From an uncultured Ruminococcus sp. (lineage in GTDB: Bacteria > Bacillota > Clostridia > Lachnospirales > Lachnospiraceae): DNA of 64,000 bases. The stretch's first letter is position 1. Each line of letters starts with the position of its first letter. The translations under genes were made by a program, and so were the position numbers. The notes beneath the pieces were generated by a model. That model was not told where the DNA came from and did not search any database. It saw only the letters and a program-made list of their open reading frames with translations. Positions 40,667 to 48,705 of this stretch are shown one piece after another. Where the stretch lies: contig UQKK01000008.1 in NCBI GenBank assembly GCA_900541505.1, forward strand, positions 1-64,000, in the 5' to 3' direction.

Positions 40667-40822
40667 GCGGCGCGGCGTTCCCAGACGCCTGCAGCTGACT
40701 GTATATGGCACGACATCTCCCAGGCGCCGGTTCAGAACCACTGCGAACCACATAGCAGGCAATCCTCAGGCGCCGGCTCCAAAAATGGGGACATGAAAAA
40801 ACAGGGAAGGATTTTACATCGT

Positions 40823-41266
40823 ATGGAAATAAAAGAAATCAGAGAAAACAAGAAACAGTATCTCTCCCTCCTTCTCTTAGGCGACGAACAGGAAGATATG
40901 ATAGACCGCTATCTTGAAAAGGGCACCCTCTACGTGCTGGATGACGGCGGGGTGAAGACGGTGTGCGTTGTCACCGATGAGGGTGACGGCATACTGGAGA
41001 TAAAAAATATCGCCACCGCCCCGGACAGCCAGGGCAAAGGCTACGGGAAAGCCATGATTGATTTTATTGTGCAAACTTACAGAGGGCAGTATGCCTTTTT
41101 GCAGACAGGCACAGGGGACAGCCCTCTGACTGTCCCCTTCTATGAGAGATGCGGCTTTTCCCGCTCCCATGTCATCCCTCATTTTTTTACGGAACATTAC
41201 GACCATCCCATCTGGGAAGGAGGAAAAATGCTGGATGATATGATATATTTTAGGAGGAAGCTGTAA
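40823..41266 (+). CDS. GNAT family N-acetyltransferase
   Basis: A 147-residue acetyltransferase. The acetyl-CoA loop is at IATAPDSQGKGYGKAMIDFI (about residues 71-90), and FYERCGFSRSHVIPHFFTEHYDHPI closes the fold. The start is uncertain: ATG 40823 (MEIKEIREN) has AGGGAAGG 13 bases before; ATG 40793 is in frame but lacks a site. Two direct copies of CAGGCGCCGG precede it (40720-40775). Substrate unknown. Confidence 0.82.
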   Translation: MEIKEIRENKKQYLSLLLLGDEQEDMIDRYLEKGTLYVLDDGGVKTVCVVTDEGDGILEIKNIATAPDSQGKGYGKAMIDFIVQTYRGQYAFLQTGTGDSPLTVPFYERCGFSRSHVIPHFFTEHYDHPIWEGGKMLDDMIYFRRKL

Positions 41267-41313
41267 GTTTACCGCAACTCCCGAAATAAAAATCTCACTC
41301 AAATCTTCTGTTA

Positions 41314-43350
41314 TTAAAATTGAATGACCAAATCATTCGCCTGTGTGATAGCATTCAGCAGGTTGCTCACTTTATCGGCATCCCCTATCACGTGTACCCT
41401 TTCTTTGTCCACATCAAAGGGAACACCGTTCACATAACCAATGGATACGATGGTTTTGTCGCTCTTGATATCTCTGATTCCTTCTTTTGTCTCAATCACT
41501 ACCTTGCTGTCTGTGATTTCCTTTACCCCCGCTTCTGTGTAAACCGCAACGTTATAATATTCAAAAGCATCCCGCAGATAGCTGGTGTTTGCCATGCAGG
41601 AGCCGGGAACCTTCAAGATATCATCCAGCATCTCAACAACAGATACCTTCTTACCCTGCATTGCCAGTTCATAGGCAATCTCACATCCGGTCAATCCACC
41701 GCCAATCACAACGATATTTTCCCCGCAGTCACCGGGTTTTTTCAGGAAATCCAAGGCGTTCACCGTATATTCATTTCCTGTCACCTTCAGGTTTTTAGGC
41801 GCCGTGTTTCCTGTGGCGATGATGTACTCATCCGCCTCAATCTCAGACAGAGATGTTACTTCATGGTTTAAATGAACCGGAATCTGATGTTTCTCTATCT
41901 GCACTGCATAGTATTCCAGCAATTCACGGTCTTTTTCTTTGAATGTAAAGGAAGCGGCTTCATTGAACACCCCGCCTAAACGGTCACTCTTCTCGTAGAT
42001 ATCCACTTTATGACCTCTCTTTACCGCCTGGATTGCAAACTCCATTCCTGCAATGCCTGCGCCAATGACTGCGAAATGCTGTGGATGTGCACTCTGTGTC
42101 ACCTCGTACTTCTTTTCATTTCCCGTATGAGGATTTAAGGCGCACCCTGCATGTAGGGAGCCATAGACTGCTCCGGAATCTTTCCAGAGAGCAATCGCCA
42201 TACAGCCCAGATGACAGGAGATACAGGGGCGGATATCCTCCAATCTGCCTTCCTGAATCTTTGTCAGGTAATCTTCCTCTGCTAAAAATTGTCTGCCGAT
42301 TCCCACAAAGTCCAGTTTTCCTTCTCTGATTGCCGCACTTGCCTCATCAAGCTGCATCCGCCCGGCACAAATAATTGGTTTTTCTGTGTACGGCTTTATA
42401 GCAATGCTTTCTTTTAAATTACAGTTTAAGGGCATATAAACCGGCGGGTGTGCGTAATACCAGGAATCATACGTACCATTGTCGGCATTGAAGCCGTCAA
42501 ATCCGGCATCCTCCAAAATCTTTACCGCCTTCACAGACTCTTCTAAATCCCGTCCAATCTCCACAGAATCGTGGTCTGCCGGGATGATTCCCTTATTGAA
42601 ACCTCTTACTTTGGACTCTACGGAATAGCGCAGAATGACCGGATAGTCCTCCCCACATAATTTTTTGATTGCTTTGACTACCTCACATGTAAAACGAAGC
42701 CGGTTCTCAAGGCTTCCGCCATATTCATCATCGCGGTGATTCGTATATGTACATGCAAATTGGTCAAGAAGATAACCTTCATGAATAGCGTGCACATCGA
42801 TGCCATCCACGCCGTTTTCTTTGCACAGCAGCGTAGTCCTGGCGATGCCGTCAATAATATCTCTGATATCTTCCGCTGTCAGCGCTTTTGTTTTGCACTC
42901 CGGAATCCACCTGTTCGGAAGTCCTTCATCAGCGGATGCTGTGGTGACATCCAGATTCATCGCCTTATTCAACTGCTCATAATTGTCCCACATCTGTTTT
43001 GGAATCGGGAAGTTTCTGCCAAGCCCCGCTGTCAACTGAAAAAATACTTTTGAACCAAAGCCATGTATTTCATCCATCAGTTCCTTTACTCCTGCAAATG
43101 CCTCCGGATGGTCGCCCAGACAGGCTCTTCCCGCAAAACTGAAGGGAGAGATAGCTCCCGGGATAATCAATCCGATTCCATCCTTCGCCCTCTGCACCAT
43201 TAAATCATGGATTTCAGGATTGTATCCCACCGGCTTCAGGGTCCACTCGATAAGTGCCGTCGTTGCCATGGGAACCATCACAAAACGGTTCTTAATTTCA
43301 CAACTACCGATTTTTGCGGGAGTAAATAGTATTTTGTACTCTTCTTTCAT
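41314..43350 (-). CDS. NADH:flavin oxidoreductase/2-enoate reductase (FadH/BaiH-like)
   Basis: A 678-residue three-domain flavoenzyme. Residues 1-370 are an old-yellow-enzyme FMN barrel (LFTPAKIGSCEIKNRF, HAIHEGYLLDQF, GRQFLAEEDYLTK). A 4Fe-4S site follows (RPCISCHLGCMA plus HAGCALNP), then FAD and NADH domains (AVIGAGIAGMEFA, VVIGGGLTGCEIAYELA). It reduces activated C=C bonds, as do dienoyl-CoA reductase, 2-enoate reductase and bile-acid BaiCD/BaiH; the substrate is not evident. ATG 43350 follows AAGGAGG; the open frame to 43425 lies over the promoter (TTGACA 43432-43427, TTTATT 43409-43404, spacing 17). Confidence 0.9.
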   Translation of the reverse strand: MKEEYKILFTPAKIGSCEIKNRFVMVPMATTALIEWTLKPVGYNPEIHDLMVQRAKDGIGLIIPGAISPFSFAGRACLGDHPEAFAGVKELMDEIHGFGSKVFFQLTAGLGRNFPIPKQMWDNYEQLNKAMNLDVTTASADEGLPNRWIPECKTKALTAEDIRDIIDGIARTTLLCKENGVDGIDVHAIHEGYLLDQFACTYTNHRDDEYGGSLENRLRFTCEVVKAIKKLCGEDYPVILRYSVESKVRGFNKGIIPADHDSVEIGRDLEESVKAVKILEDAGFDGFNADNGTYDSWYYAHPPVYMPLNCNLKESIAIKPYTEKPIICAGRMQLDEASAAIREGKLDFVGIGRQFLAEEDYLTKIQEGRLEDIRPCISCHLGCMAIALWKDSGAVYGSLHAGCALNPHTGNEKKYEVTQSAHPQHFAVIGAGIAGMEFAIQAVKRGHKVDIYEKSDRLGGVFNEAASFTFKEKDRELLEYYAVQIEKHQIPVHLNHEVTSLSEIEADEYIIATGNTAPKNLKVTGNEYTVNALDFLKKPGDCGENIVVIGGGLTGCEIAYELAMQGKKVSVVEMLDDILKVPGSCMANTSYLRDAFEYYNVAVYTEAGVKEITDSKVVIETKEGIRDIKSDKTIVSIGYVNGVPFDVDKERVHVIGDADKVSNLLNAITQANDLVIQF

Positions 43351-43441
43351 TTTTAATCTTACCTCCTTGAATATAAGCCGTAATTCATTTATAATCATTC
43401 TAAAATAAACCGCTATCCGCAACAACTGTCAATCTTTTCGC

Positions 43442-43463
43442 ATATGTAGGTTAACCTACATAT
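43442..43463. promoter_or_regulatory. 22-bp perfect palindrome between flavoenzyme and tetR genes
   Basis: ATATGTAGGTT and AACCTACATAT abut as a perfect palindrome, 9 bases upstream of the flavoenzyme -35. A further half-site ATGTAGGTT follows at 43472-43480, overlapping the tetR translation start. It is the evident operator for the TetR protein encoded next to it, able to control both directions. Confidence 0.75.
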
Positions 43464-43486
43464 TGCGCTGAAATGTAGGTTATATT

Positions 43487-44041
43487 ATGAAGAACGACCC
43501 GAGAGTACAAAAAACATTAAACGAGATAAATAACAGCTTTCTCAAGTTGGCAAAGACCAAAGATGTCAGCAAAATAACCATCAAAGAACTGTGTGAAGAA
43601 GCAAATATCAGCAGGAGTACCTTTTATGACCATTTTGAGGATTACCCCTCCTTTTTACATCAATTAAAATCATACCTGCAGAATACCTATCTTTCATTAT
43701 CAGAAGTATATCATTATGATACAGACACTTCCGCTATGGTGAACAATCTGGTGAATTTTATCACAGGAAACAAAAATATGGCATTTTTTCTTTTCAATGA
43801 CAAAGAACTTCTTCAGTCTACAGTGGATATTATGAGAGAAAAAACGTTGCCCGTGTGGGTGAATGAAAGTCATTTAAGTTACATGGAGGCTGATTTTGTC
43901 TTCACGTATTTTATCAATGGCACGGCAGCCGCAATTAATTTCTGGATGAATCATCAAAATGAAATGGATGAAGAAACGTTTAAAACGATGTTTGAGCAGA
44001 CAGTGAAATACGGTGTATACAATTACATCTATACCGTATAA
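43487..44041 (+). CDS. TetR family transcriptional regulator
   Basis: A 184-residue regulator. The helix-turn-helix at 26-48 reads ITIKELCEEANISRSTFYDHFED; the rest is a helical ligand domain of the TetR_C-type common in Firmicutes. No strong ribosome-binding site precedes the ATG (only GTAGG, which is also part of the operator half-site), so the protein is probably made at low level. It is divergent from the flavoenzyme gene and probably represses it; the inducer may be the enoate substrate. The sugar acetyltransferase follows 15 bases after its stop. Confidence 0.88.
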   Translation: MKNDPRVQKTLNEINNSFLKLAKTKDVSKITIKELCEEANISRSTFYDHFEDYPSFLHQLKSYLQNTYLSLSEVYHYDTDTSAMVNNLVNFITGNKNMAFFLFNDKELLQSTVDIMREKTLPVWVNESHLSYMEADFVFTYFINGTAAAINFWMNHQNEMDEETFKTMFEQTVKYGVYNYIYTV

Positions 44042-44056
44042 AGGAGGATTTTTGAG

Positions 44057-44698
44057 ATGGATATTTTTGAAAAGCTGCACAGCGGGGACCTTTATTCCTG
44101 TACAGACAAAGCGCTCCTTTCCACACAGGCAAAATATTTGGATAAACTCTACGACTATAATCAGACCCGTCCCTCCGAGTCGGACAAACGCACTGCACTG
44201 CTGAAAGAAATGCTGGCGGAGATGGGGGAGGGCAGTTATATCGAGCCCCCTCTTCGCGCCAACTGGGGCGGACATTTTCTCCATTTAGGCAGCAATGTGT
44301 ACGCGAATTTCAACCTGACTCTTGTGGATGATACCCATATTTATATCGGTGACAACACCATGATTGGACCGAATGTGGTCATCACCACCGCGGGGCATCC
44401 TATTTTACCCGAACTGCGAAAAAAAGGCTCCCACCAGTTCAACCTTCCCGTACATATCGGCTGTAACTGCTGGATTGGCGCAGGTGTTTCCATCATGCCC
44501 GGCGTCTCCATCGGGGAGAATACCGTGATTGGCGCGGGAAGCGTAGTGACAAAGGATATTCCGGACAATGTCGTGGCATTTGGCACTCCGTGCCGTGTGA
44601 TACGGAAAATAAGCGAAAAGGACCGAATCTGCTATTATAAAGACAGAAAAATAGACTGGGATGCTATAAATGCCAGTCTGTCTTCCTCTATAGACTGA
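44057..44698 (+). CDS. Sugar O-acetyltransferase (maltose/galactoside acetyltransferase type)
   Basis: A 213-residue left-handed beta-helix enzyme. The N-terminal Mac domain (MDIFEKLHSGDLYSCTDKAL) and the hexapeptide repeats (NCWIGAGVSIMPGVSIGENTVIGAGSVVTKDI, quoted in part: VIGAGSVVTKDIPDNV) are intact, as is the catalytic histidine in TTAGHPI. It acetylates sugars with acetyl-CoA, which may protect against non-metabolised sugars. AAAGGAGG precedes the ATG. It may be read from the tetR promoter. Confidence 0.9.
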   Translation: MDIFEKLHSGDLYSCTDKALLSTQAKYLDKLYDYNQTRPSESDKRTALLKEMLAEMGEGSYIEPPLRANWGGHFLHLGSNVYANFNLTLVDDTHIYIGDNTMIGPNVVITTAGHPILPELRKKGSHQFNLPVHIGCNCWIGAGVSIMPGVSIGENTVIGAGSVVTKDIPDNVVAFGTPCRVIRKISEKDRICYYKDRKIDWDAINASLSSSID

Positions 44699-44706
44699 GA
44701 TAGCAG

Positions 44707-44770
44707 CACAAAGAGGGTGTCGCAAAATCATCTTATTAGATGATGAAGCGCTGCCCTCTTTGTGTTTAAC
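44707..44770. terminator. Terminator between acetyltransferase and the convergent regulator gene
   Basis: CACAAAGAGGG (44707-44717) pairs perfectly with CCCTCTTTGTG (44754-44764), with an inner TCATC/GATGA hairpin. T-rich sequence (GTTTA) on the + side suggests it ends the acetyltransferase message; it may act in both directions. Confidence 0.65.
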
Positions 44771-44799
44771 AGAGCATTGCACTAACTTTGAACTCTCTC

Positions 44800-46230
44800 T
44801 CATTCATCTCGAATTTCCCAGTGACCACTAAAACCACTGCCAACATAGCTTACACTATTCATTTCTTTAATCCGCCGTTTAACTGTTCTTACGCTAACAC
44901 CTAATTCCATAGCCATTTTTTCTGTGCTTATTTTGTTATCTCGTCGAATTAATGTCAATATCTGAAGATTTAATGTTTCTTGAGTGCCATCTTGAGTGCC
45001 ATCTTGAGTGCCATCTTGAGTGCCATCCTGAGGGACATCTTGAGGGACATCGCGAGATACATCTTGAGGGACATTATAATTCAGGTTTGGCAACACCACT
45101 GTAAACTGATATCGGTCTGACCTAAAAGAAGGGCGTTTATCTCTGTCATAATTTATCTGAACTTCATAACCGCTGATGATTTTTCCAAAACCACTGCCTT
45201 TTCGTTCCATATAGCCAAGTCGATTCAACACATCCGCAAGAACCGGATTTCTTCTGGTTGAAGGCACTGTAAGAGGATTCCGCTCCTGTATCAGAGAACC
45301 ATCCGGCATCCCTCCCGGAGAATAAATCTCCATCCTGTCATCATAAATATCAATATGAACCTCACTACCGTTTACCAGATAGTCGCGATGTGCCAATGCA
45401 TTGATGAGCGCCTCATGGTAACTTCGTTCCACATATTCCGGCATTTCCTCTCTGGAATTTGCAGTTTTCCTCCACATTACCTTACAATTCCGCTTGATAA
45501 ATGCTTCTCCGTTTTCAATCAGGGAAATCACACTACCCTCGTATTCTGCATCATCAAACGCGTCAACCGTACCGCCGCTTTTATTCAGGCCATTCCACCT
45601 TGTGCAGAATAACCGTGAGCAAAGAATGGGGCTTTCATCAGCAAAGAGTACTCCGGCATTTGTCAGATATCCCTCTTCATTCGCCAACCCGAAAGAAATC
45701 AAATTCTTCTCATCAAAGCTGTTCCCTGTCCACTTCTTGTATCTTTCCCTGAGTTTTGAAAAAGCATAATCCTCTGTCCTATAAGTAGAATTCTGCGAGT
45801 CATAAGATGTATTCTTTCCCCTTAACACAAGGCGTTTCAACTCTGTTGCCGCAGCCTTTACGCTTTCATTCCCGATACGGATGTATGCTTCCAGCACGCC
45901 GTCCCCAGAGTAATAATATGGTGTTTCTTCACCCTTATAGATATCAAGAATCAGTAATACCTTTCCGTCTTTTGTTTTATGAAATCTAAGGTGAAATTCT
46001 GGAATCGGTTCTAATCTTGTCTTGATAATCTCGCTAATCTTTTCCGCATCTTTTTCCGGTTGGGCAAGTCCAACTATCTGTCCTTCATCGGAAATTCCAA
46101 AAATCAATGCTCCGCCGGAAGTGTTAGCAAACGCACTGACACTTTTACACCAGCTTTTGGGCTTTTTTTCTTCCAATGCAAGTTTTTTATCGTATTCTGT
46201 TGCTTCGCCAATCAAGTCTGCTATACTCAT
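44800..46230 (-). CDS. AlbA_2/Schlafen-type ATP-binding regulator with C-terminal helix-turn-helix
   Basis: A 476-residue protein. Residues about 10-130 are the AlbA_2 (Schlafen-like) domain (SVSAFANTSGGALIFGISDEGQIVG). Residues 250-370 are an HATPase_c_4 domain (YHEALINALAHRDYL, ERKGSGFGKIISGYEV). After a repeat linker of Q-D-V/G units (residues about 385-416), a winged helix (TEKMAMELGVSVRTVKRRI) ends it. ATG 46230 is chosen because its promoter (TTGAAT 46295-46290, TATAAT 46271-46266, 18 bases apart) begins just upstream; TTG 46263 would lie before the start point. Its role is unknown; such proteins occur in both defence and regulation. Confidence 0.83.
   Translation of the reverse strand: MSIADLIGEATEYDKKLALEEKKPKSWCKSVSAFANTSGGALIFGISDEGQIVGLAQPEKDAEKISEIIKTRLEPIPEFHLRFHKTKDGKVLLILDIYKGEETPYYYSGDGVLEAYIRIGNESVKAAATELKRLVLRGKNTSYDSQNSTYRTEDYAFSKLRERYKKWTGNSFDEKNLISFGLANEEGYLTNAGVLFADESPILCSRLFCTRWNGLNKSGGTVDAFDDAEYEGSVISLIENGEAFIKRNCKVMWRKTANSREEMPEYVERSYHEALINALAHRDYLVNGSEVHIDIYDDRMEIYSPGGMPDGSLIQERNPLTVPSTRRNPVLADVLNRLGYMERKGSGFGKIISGYEVQINYDRDKRPSFRSDRYQFTVVLPNLNYNVPQDVSRDVPQDVPQDGTQDGTQDGTQDGTQETLNLQILTLIRRDNKISTEKMAMELGVSVRTVKRRIKEMNSVSYVGSGFSGHWEIRDE
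44979..45074. repeat. Eight tandem 12-bp repeats inside the AlbA_2 gene
   Basis: Eight units of 12 bp, on the + strand CTTGAGTGCCAT four times, then variants CCTGAGGGACAT, CTTGAGGGACAT, CGCGAGATACAT and CTTGAGGGACAT. They encode a four-residue unit (P/T/S-Q/R-D-V/G) in the linker between ATPase and helix-turn-helix. Four units are identical, a sign of recent expansion; since 12 is a multiple of 3, changes in number keep the frame. Confidence 0.9.
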
Positions 46231-46336
46231 AATTTCATCCACTTCCTGTTCTGCAAATAACAAAAATTATATGTTTATTCTACCATATTATTCAACATTA
46301 ATGTATTTCATTTTATCTGTCTGTCCCATCTGTTTT

Positions 46337-46774
46337 TTATAATTTTTCTATTTTCTTCCGCATTTCCCTGACTTTTTCAGGCTGTGTACCGGAAGAATTG
46401 ATTCCGATGACGAGATTGTCCTTTTTTATAATACTGGGAAAATAAAAGTCGCATCGCTCCTTTTTATCCGCCGTATTCACCGGGATTCCTTTTCTTTTGC
46501 AGGCTTCCCAAATCCGGGTGTTGATTTCCTCCCTGTCGGTGGCTGCCAGCACTATATCCGCGCCCTCTAAATCACTCTCAACAAAGGGGCGTCTCTCACA
46601 GCAAATCTTTCCTTCCCGCTCCCACTTCTCTATGCTCTCGCAAATGTCCGGCGCCACCACGGTTATGCTGCCCGCGAAAGGCAGCAGCGTCTCCACCCGG
46701 CGTGCAGCAATCTTTCCCGCGCCTGCCACCAGTATCTTTTTATCTGAAATATCAACGAACAATGGAAAATACAT
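46337..46774 (-). CDS. Precorrin-2 dehydrogenase (short SirC/Met8 N-terminal type)
   Basis: A 145-residue NAD-dependent enzyme that oxidises precorrin-2 to sirohydrochlorin, the entry to both cobalamin and siroheme. The Rossmann GAGKIAARRVETLL is at 18-31, and NINTADKKERCDFYFPS-like sequence (VNTADKKERCDFYFPSI) carries the catalytic aspartate region. It lacks the C-terminal chelatase segment of full-length SirC/CysG (about 200 residues), so it is the compact form. It is last of the minus-strand cobalamin cluster, with AAGGAGG before the ATG. Confidence 0.88.
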   Translation of the reverse strand: MYFPLFVDISDKKILVAGAGKIAARRVETLLPFAGSITVVAPDICESIEKWEREGKICCERRPFVESDLEGADIVLAATDREEINTRIWEACKRKGIPVNTADKKERCDFYFPSIIKKDNLVIGINSSGTQPEKVREMRKKIEKL

Positions 46775-46843
46775 CGCGAGTGACCTCCTTTTCCCGGTAT
46801 AGTTCTTCTTTTTGCACAGCGTCAGTGTACGCCGACGCTAGGT

Positions 46844-47473
46844 CTACAACTGATACAGCAGTGCATTGCAGATGCAGGCGGCAATGTTGCTGCCTCCTTT
46901 TCTGCCCCTTGCCACGATATACGGGACATCTTTCAAAGTCAGTATCAGCTCCTTGGACTGCACCACATTGACAAAGCCCACCGGCACGCCGATGATGAGC
47001 TCCGGCTTGATTTTTCTTTCCCCTATCAGTTCATACAGGCGCACGAGTGCTGTGGGTGCATTTCCAATGGCAAAAATCAGCTTCTTATCCAATCCCGCCG
47101 CTTTGTCCATGCTCGCCTGTGCCCTCGTGGTCCCGTTTTCTTTGGCTGTCCGCGCGATATCCTCATCAGACATAAAACAGAAGACCTCTCCGCCATACTC
47201 GGACAGCTTTTTCTTATTGATACCCGCTTTTGCCATCTGGGTGTCCGTAACGATGCAGGCGCCCTCACTTAATGCCTCAAGCGCCTTCTCCACAGCATGT
47301 TCGGAGAATACCAGATTTTCCGCGTAGTCAAAGTCCGCGCTGGTGTGGATACACCGTTTCACGATAGCTTCTGTGCCGGGAATCAGCCGCTTTTCCCCCA
47401 GCTCCTCTGTGATGATTTCAAAACTCCTCTTCTCTATCTCCGAAGGCAGTACTTTTTCCAACTCAATTTTCAT
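46844..47473 (-). CDS. cbiC: Cobalt-precorrin-8 methylmutase
   Basis: A 209-residue CbiC/CobH. The conserved catalytic-histidine region KRCIHTSADFDYAENLVFSE and the GVPVGFVNVVQSKE strand are intact, and the length is typical. It moves a methyl group from C-11 to C-12 to give hydrogenobyrinate or cobyrinate in the last ring-modifying steps. It overlaps the upstream CobU-like gene by 11 bases. Its usual companions cbiD, E, F, G, H, J, K, L and T are not in the window, so they must lie elsewhere. Confidence 0.93.
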   Translation of the reverse strand: MKIELEKVLPSEIEKRSFEIITEELGEKRLIPGTEAIVKRCIHTSADFDYAENLVFSEHAVEKALEALSEGACIVTDTQMAKAGINKKKLSEYGGEVFCFMSDEDIARTAKENGTTRAQASMDKAAGLDKKLIFAIGNAPTALVRLYELIGERKIKPELIIGVPVGFVNVVQSKELILTLKDVPYIVARGRKGGSNIAACICNALLYQL

Positions 47474-48626
47474 GTGCCTCTATCCTCCCTGTTCTTTCCT
47501 TTAACACGGTTGGGATGCCGCATACAACCCGAATCACCGTATCCGCACGCTCGGCGATACAGGTGCAAATCCTTCCCGTCAGTTCCCGGTACTTCCGGTC
47601 AAAAGCGTCCACGGGAACCAGCCCGCATCCCACCTCATCACTGACGAGGACAACCTGCGGATTTTTCTCTTCCAGAAGGTTTACAAAGCTTTCTGCCTCC
47701 ATATCCGGGGCTTCTTTGAGGCTTCTTCTGATGTACGCTTCCAGATGAAAGATTCCCCCACAGGTGAAAATGTCCTCCATACCGCAGGTCCTCCCGTCAC
47801 ACCAGTCCATACCGGGAAACATTTCCTTCGCCGCGGCGCTTTTTCCCTGAAATGCGCCGCCGATTATCAGCTTCATCCCTCTACTGCCTCCTTCTTTTTT
47901 GTCAATCTCTGCCTCTTCCCTTTCTTTTTCTGAAGAAGATAGCACACCTGTACCAGAAAGGGCACACTTTTTTCCGAGGGAAAACGGCACGGTTCCCCCG
48001 CAGGATTCCGGTCCTTTTACCTGCACAGGTATGCCGCAGGTCACTTCATACACTGCATCCGCGCGCTCTGCCATCAGACGGTTGATGCTTCCCAGCACTT
48101 CTTTGTAGCGGAGCATTTCTTCTGTGACCGTCTCCGCTTCCGAGAACACTTCGTTAGTCACTACCACCAGATGTGCGCAGCGCTCAAGCATCTTTTCTAT
48201 CCCTTCCATCACCGTCTCCACACACCTTGCCGATTTCTTCTCCTGCGACCGCTTTGCAATATCCAGTGCTCCCAGGCTACCTACTGTTCCATAAGTATCG
48301 GCTGTTTCTTCCATATATAATTCATTTGCCGCCAGGTTGGACATGCACTCCAAAAGGACACAAAAGCCCTCCTCCCGCGGAACATGATTTCCAAGCCCTG
48401 TTTGGCACTCCACTGTGACAAAGCCTTTCCCCGCGCGAAGCTGTCTGTGGCGAGCGATTTTTTCTTTCGTCTCCCTGCCGCAGGGCACCATGGTAGCGAA
48501 ATAATACAAATTGCCAGAATTCTCGCTTCCGCTTTTCTGCACGTTTTCTTTATAGAGGCTGACAATGAGGTCCTCCGCAAACCGCGATTTCCCGCTTCCG
48601 CTTCCGCCTGTCACCACACAAAACAT
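47463..48626 (-). CDS. cobU: Two-domain CobU-like protein (adenosylcobinamide kinase/guanylyltransferase)
   Basis: A 387-residue protein, twice the normal CobU length. Domain 1 (1-190) has P-loop TGGSGSGKSRFAED, the guanylylated-histidine region ARHRQLRAGKGF and VVVTNEVF. Domain 2 (251-387) starts MKLIIGGAFQGKS and ends with the CobU segment LVSDEVGCGLVPVDAFDRK, but is short (137 residues) and has no clear equivalent of the histidine motif. An internal AAGGAGG (47893-47887) lies 10 bases before Met251, so domain 2 may also be made alone. ATG 48626 follows AAAGGAG. The enzyme turns adenosylcobinamide into its GDP derivative. Confidence 0.85.
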   Translation of the reverse strand: MFCVVTGGSGSGKSRFAEDLIVSLYKENVQKSGSENSGNLYYFATMVPCGRETKEKIARHRQLRAGKGFVTVECQTGLGNHVPREEGFCVLLECMSNLAANELYMEETADTYGTVGSLGALDIAKRSQEKKSARCVETVMEGIEKMLERCAHLVVVTNEVFSEAETVTEEMLRYKEVLGSINRLMAERADAVYEVTCGIPVQVKGPESCGGTVPFSLGKKCALSGTGVLSSSEKEREEAEIDKKEGGSRGMKLIIGGAFQGKSAAAKEMFPGMDWCDGRTCGMEDIFTCGGIFHLEAYIRRSLKEAPDMEAESFVNLLEEKNPQVVLVSDEVGCGLVPVDAFDRKYRELTGRICTCIAERADTVIRVVCGIPTVLKERTGRIEAHEN

Positions 48627-48691
48627 CCCGTTTTCTCCTTTTCTATACGTCACAAAAAGTCCGCTCTATTATTTTCCGCTCTACAAAAATT

Positions 48692-48705
48692 CTAGTGTAC
48701 TGTCT
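48692..48705. repeat. 14-bp direct repeat, left copy
   Basis: CTAGTGTACTGTCT, identical to 54261-54274 and in the same orientation. This copy reaches into the stop codon of the binding-protein gene. The two copies bracket the complete four-gene peptide-type importer. Confidence 0.7.

Noticed and set aside
40667..40822. Direct repeats CAGGCGCCGG before the acetyltransferase as a regulatory array
   Set aside because: Only two 10-base copies with unlike flanks; too little to support a site.
41314..43350. Assignment of the flavoenzyme as a bile-acid BaiCD or BaiH enzyme
   Set aside because: The three-domain architecture is shared with dienoyl-CoA and 2-enoate reductases, and no other bai genes are nearby, so naming it so would be overreach.
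44979..45074. CRISPR-like tandem repeats
   Set aside because: Units are contiguous 12-mers in frame within a coding region, with no spacers.
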